From positions 744,001 through 808,000 of the forward strand of contig NW_023604295.1 of NCBI RefSeq assembly GCF_014898055.3: a stretch of 64,000 nt of DNA, given 5' to 3'. Position numbers and translations under genes: made by a program. The stretch is from Talpa occidentalis (taxonomy: Eukaryota > Chordata > Mammalia > Eulipotyphla > Talpidae). The notes under the pieces were generated by a model. The model made no database searches. It was not told the DNA's origin and saw only the letters and a list, made by a program, of their open reading frames with translations. Numbering within the stretch: position 1 is the stretch's first letter; every line of letters starts with the position of its first letter. Positions 60,886 to 64,000 of the stretch are shown one piece after another.

Positions 60886-61405
60886 CTGCGGGCAGAGCAG
60901 AGGGTCAGGCCGGTGGGCACCGGCCCCTGGTCCCTGGGGGTGGGTGGTGGTCCTGCCAAGGGAGGGGTGCACAGGCCGTGCGGCAGGTGTGCGGTGGCCA
61001 GGGAGTGGGGGCAGGGGCCCGAAGTGGGGCTCAGATCGGGCTTCTGGCCTCAGGACCCACCTCCTGCCCCCAGCGGCCAGACCCTGTAACCCCCATGGGG
61101 CAGCGCAGGGTGTGCCACGGGGGCCGGGGGCCAGACCGCGTGGGCAGTGAGGTGCTCAGGACCCAGCACCCAGGAGCTGCCTCCCCACCTTCCCCCCCCC
61201 AGGCCAAGTAGGGTGGCATTTGGATCCTGGGGCACCTGGGGGACCCGTGGGGCCCCAGAGAGACACCCAAGAGGAAGGCTCCTGCGTCCTCTGCCTGCAC
61301 CCACCAGCCGCTCCCCGCAGGAGCGGGGGCTGCCGCCTGTCTGCGGCCCCTCGAGCCTTGCCCGGGCCCCAGCAGCACCGCAACCCCGGGCATGACGAGG
61401 GTCAC

Positions 61406-61551
61406 CTGGACGCCCACATGAGATGCGAACTTCTTGTCATCGGCCTCCAGGGCCAGCTGCCGGCAGGTGGTCTTGCCCCAGGCCTCCGACGGGCGGGTGA
61501 GCAGCTTCCACGCCCTGTCCTCGTCCTTCCGGTGGCACTCAGTGAACACCC
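61406..61551 (-). CDS. TRPM2: TRPM2 exon (FTECHRKDEDRA block)
   Basis: The acceptor is CTCCGCAG and the donor CAG|GTGACC. It encodes VFTECHRKDEDRAWKLLTRP, SEAWGKTTCRQLALEADDKK and FASHVGVQ, the end of the N-terminal cytosolic domain. Intact. Confidence 0.9.
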
Positions 61552-61675
61552 CTGCGGAGGAGGGGCCTGTCTGGCTGTGCTGGGGCCGGCTTGGGGTGTC
61601 CCGCCCCGAGGGTGCAGCCTGGCGGGCCGAGGCCAAGCGTGGGGACCAGACCGGGGACCGCGGGCGCCAGCTCAC

Positions 61676-61799
61676 CGATGGCCTTGTCCTCGTACTCGCC
61701 GGCCAGCGCCTGCATCTCCTGTGAGTCCGGGTGCTCCTCCTTGGCCAGCGCCTTCAGGATCTTGGTGCAGGCCAAGGCCGCGGCGATGCAGTCCCGGCT
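61676..61799 (-). CDS. TRPM2: TRPM2 exon (SRDCIAAALAC block)
   Basis: The acceptor is GGTCCTCAG and the donor ATCG|GTGAGC. It encodes SRDCIAAALACTKILKALAK and then EMQALAGEYEDKAIG. Intact. Confidence 0.9.
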
Positions 61800-62319
61800 C
61801 TGAGGACCGGAGGCCGCAGTGAGGAGCCGGATGACGCGGTCGGGAGAGCCCAGACGCTCTGCCCAGTGGTCACACGCAGCCCCGGCCGGCACAGCCACGG
61901 TGAGCACCGGGTGGCCCGGCCGCCCCAGAGCCAGGAGCCCTTGCTGGGGCCCAGCGCCCGCACTGGCCGGGCAGCCTGCCGGCTGGCGGCCCCTTCCCTG
62001 TCCTGCCTGGCAGGGCCGCGGGGCTGGCCCGGGCTTCCTTGCCTCTGGCCCATGCGGGCGCGGAGGGACCCACAGGGGGGAAGGTTCCCAGCCCAGGCCA
62101 GCCCCAGCCCGGCTCAGGCGCCCCTCGAGCCACTACCCGCACCTGGGACCTGGGCACGCAGGGCAGCGCCGCCCCTGCCCTCAGCAGCAGACCCTGTCGG
62201 GATGCCCGGTGGGGCCTGCCCTGGGCCGGGGAGGGCTCCAGGAACAGGGCGAGCGCCTGGGCGGGTCAGCAGAGCCCACGTGGCCGCAGAGGAATTGACC
62301 CTGTACCTGCTGGCTCAGA

Positions 62320-62425
62320 GGGGAGCAGCGCCCCGCCCCCAGAGCAGGCCCCGCCCCCAGAGCAGGCCCCGCCCCCCCCAGAGCAGGCCCCGCCCCCAGA
62401 GCAGGCCCCGCCCCCAGCGCAGGCC
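62320..62425. repeat. CCCCGCCCCCAGAGCAGG tandem repeat in a TRPM2 intron
   Basis: Five or six units of about 18 bases, some with an extra CC or a GCGCAGG variant. Each unit holds a CCCCGCCCC box. Confidence 0.9.
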
Positions 62426-62502
62426 CCGCCCCGCCTCAGCCCTGCTCCACCAGAGCCTGACCCTGGGCGCGTCCTCCCACCCACAGCAGCGGACCCGGTT
62501 AC

Positions 62503-62634
62503 CTGACCCCAGACGATCTCCGCCAGCTCCCGGCGGTTCTGGACAACGGCCCAAAGGAGAAGGTCCCGGACCGGGTCTGCGGTGAAGGCGTCCTGGCTGG
62601 GGGCGCCCTTCTGGGGGCAGCACGGGCACGGGCC
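62503..62634 (-). CDS. TRPM2: TRPM2 exon (DPVRDLLLW block)
   Basis: The acceptor is CCGATGCAG at 62,635 (an alternative in-phase acceptor gives 62,610). The donor is CAG|GTAACC. It encodes TADPVRDLLLWAVVQNRREL and AEIVWGQ, matching the conserved N-terminal region. Confidence 0.85.
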
Positions 62635-63679
62635 CTGCATCGGAGGAGCCGGGTGGTCGGCGCCTGGCCAGCCGGCGTCCCAAGGCCTGGCGCCGAGGGC
62701 TCGGGACCCGGGGAGCAGCCTGACCCGGCCCCGCGCCTCCCAGCGCGGCCGGAGCCCCGCGCCCGCCCGGCAGGGACAGCCTCGGACACTCCGGCCAGTC
62801 CCCGCTGAGCTCATGTCAGGAAAGTCCTGCAGCCTCGGCGCTCAGGAAATCTGCCCCCCCTTAGATCACAGACTCAGGGCTCCGCGGAGCGCCCGAGCCA
62901 GGCCATCCTGGCAGCGCCCTGGAGAGGACGTGGGCGACGAGGACCGCATGGGCACACCGGCTCCCGTCCTCTTGGAGGTGGGCCCAGCGCCCCTGGGCAG
63001 CGGCTGCCCTGAGCCCCTGAGAGAAGCGGAGACTCTCTGGCAAGAAGCCAGCAAGAGCAAGTGCCTCTTAGACCAGCAGGTCCCCGAACAGAGGCCCCGG
63101 AGCGAGGCCGGAGCCATCCAGTGACTGCGCGGAAGGGCCGCCCGATGGCCTCTGGAGACCGACGGGCTTGCAGCTCGCTCGCGTGAATGGGGGGAGCGAG
63201 GGGCTCCACGGGGTCTCACAGCTGGTGGGGAGGCAGCAGAACCCCACAGACTCGCGCAGGCCCTCGGCCAGAAGCACCGAGGCCACGTCCAGAGCGGAGG
63301 CGGAGCTGCGCCCGGCCGCGGAGGGCAGGCAGGTGGGGCGGGTGGCGCGGGGCGTCCAGGCCCCGCTCGCAGCAGCGTCAGAGGACACAGACACGCGGGA
63401 GGGGCTGCTACGAAAAGGCACCAGAGCCTGAAGGCTGGGGGTTCTCGCCCTATCCGTGCGGCAGAAAAGAGGGCGCTGCCTCTGGAGCCCCGGGTGGGGT
63501 GACCTGCCCCAGGAGCCCGGGGCCCTGGCGGGCGGGGGAGGAGACCTGTCCACCCGCCCAGGACAGCCTCGGGGGCCGACGGGCTGCCCTCACCACAGAG
63601 GCGGGGCCCCTGCTGTCCTACCCGTGGGTGCTGCTTGGGCCCGGGAGCCAGCAGTGCCACAGACCGGGCCGGCGCTCAC

Positions 63680-63961
63680 CTTGGGCTCCGTATGGTCTCT
63701 GGGCCCGTACAGCGGCGGCACGGAGTCCCCCAGCAGCTCCTGCAGCACCCGCGACACGTGGTCCAGGGATTCGGGGTCATGCTGCACCCTCTCCAGCTTG
63801 CGGTGGAAGAGGCAGGCGGGGTCCAGCTTCCGGTACAGGGTGAGCAGCTTGTCCCGGGTGACGAGCTCCGTCAGCTGCACCCCGTTCTCCAGGAAGAGCT
63901 GCACGAACTCAGGCTTGTTGGCGATGAGGGCGGCCATCATGACGGGGTGCAGCTCTGAGGG
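63680..63961 (-). CDS. TRPM2: TRPM2 exon (N-terminal melastatin homology region)
   Basis: The acceptor is CGCCCTCAG and the donor AAG|GTGAGC, both phase 0. It encodes ELHPVMMAALIANKPEFVQL, then FLENGVQLTEL and LDPACLFHRKLERV, the C-terminal part of the melastatin homology regions. It is shorter at its end than I recall for human. Confidence 0.88.
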
Positions 63962-64000
63962 CTGAGGGCGGCGCCGGGTCAGGCCTCCGGGAGGCGGCCG

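Overview
This window looks like nuclear DNA of a placental mammal. Spliced exons with GT-AG borders, keratin-associated protein genes, decayed L1 LINEs, tRNA-derived SINEs with clean target-site duplications and a retroviral remnant all fit that. The gene order TSPEAR (+) with KRTAP10-type genes nested in it, then LRRC3 (-), then TRPM2 (-), is the human chromosome 21q22.3 block read in the opposite direction. The SINEs are neither Alu, B1/B2, nor the common carnivore, pig or horse types I know. A bat or another laurasiatherian is my best guess, but that is inference.

Layout. Positions 1-32,898 hold TSPEAR from exon 2 to the stop codon; exon 1 lies outside to the left. Intron 2 (774-18,667) contains three single-exon cysteine-rich KRTAP10-like genes, each with a TATA box and an AATAAA signal. 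It also contains most of the transposon debris (8.0-8.7 kb and 10.9-16.2 kb). Positions 32.9-38.8 kb are GC-rich with no gene I can support. LRRC3 (coding exon 38,804-39,550, minus) has a very G-rich tandem array and CpG-rich DNA upstream. An antisense L1 fills about 41.2-43.6 kb. TRPM2 (minus) occupies 46,801-63,961 from the stop codon back to a mid N-terminal exon and is cut by the right edge of the window.

How the genes relate. TSPEAR is a secreted or surface EAR-repeat protein needed for hair-follicle, tooth and inner-ear function. The KRTAPs in its intron are hair-shaft matrix proteins. LRRC3 is a small single-pass leucine-rich-repeat protein. TRPM2 is an ADP-ribose-gated cation channel with a C-terminal NUDT9-H domain.

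Main observation: TSPEAR and LRRC3 look intact, but TRPM2 has an in-frame TAG just before the channel domain (60,829-60,831). It also has a NUDT9-H exon (about 51,567-51,652) with no AG acceptor at the expected place and a reading-frame break. In this assembly TRPM2 therefore looks inactivated, or it carries several sequence errors. One KRTAP gene also has a one-base frameshift in a C run. I see no sign of a new multi-gene system, no CRISPR array and no RNA gene other than SINE-embedded tRNA-like heads.
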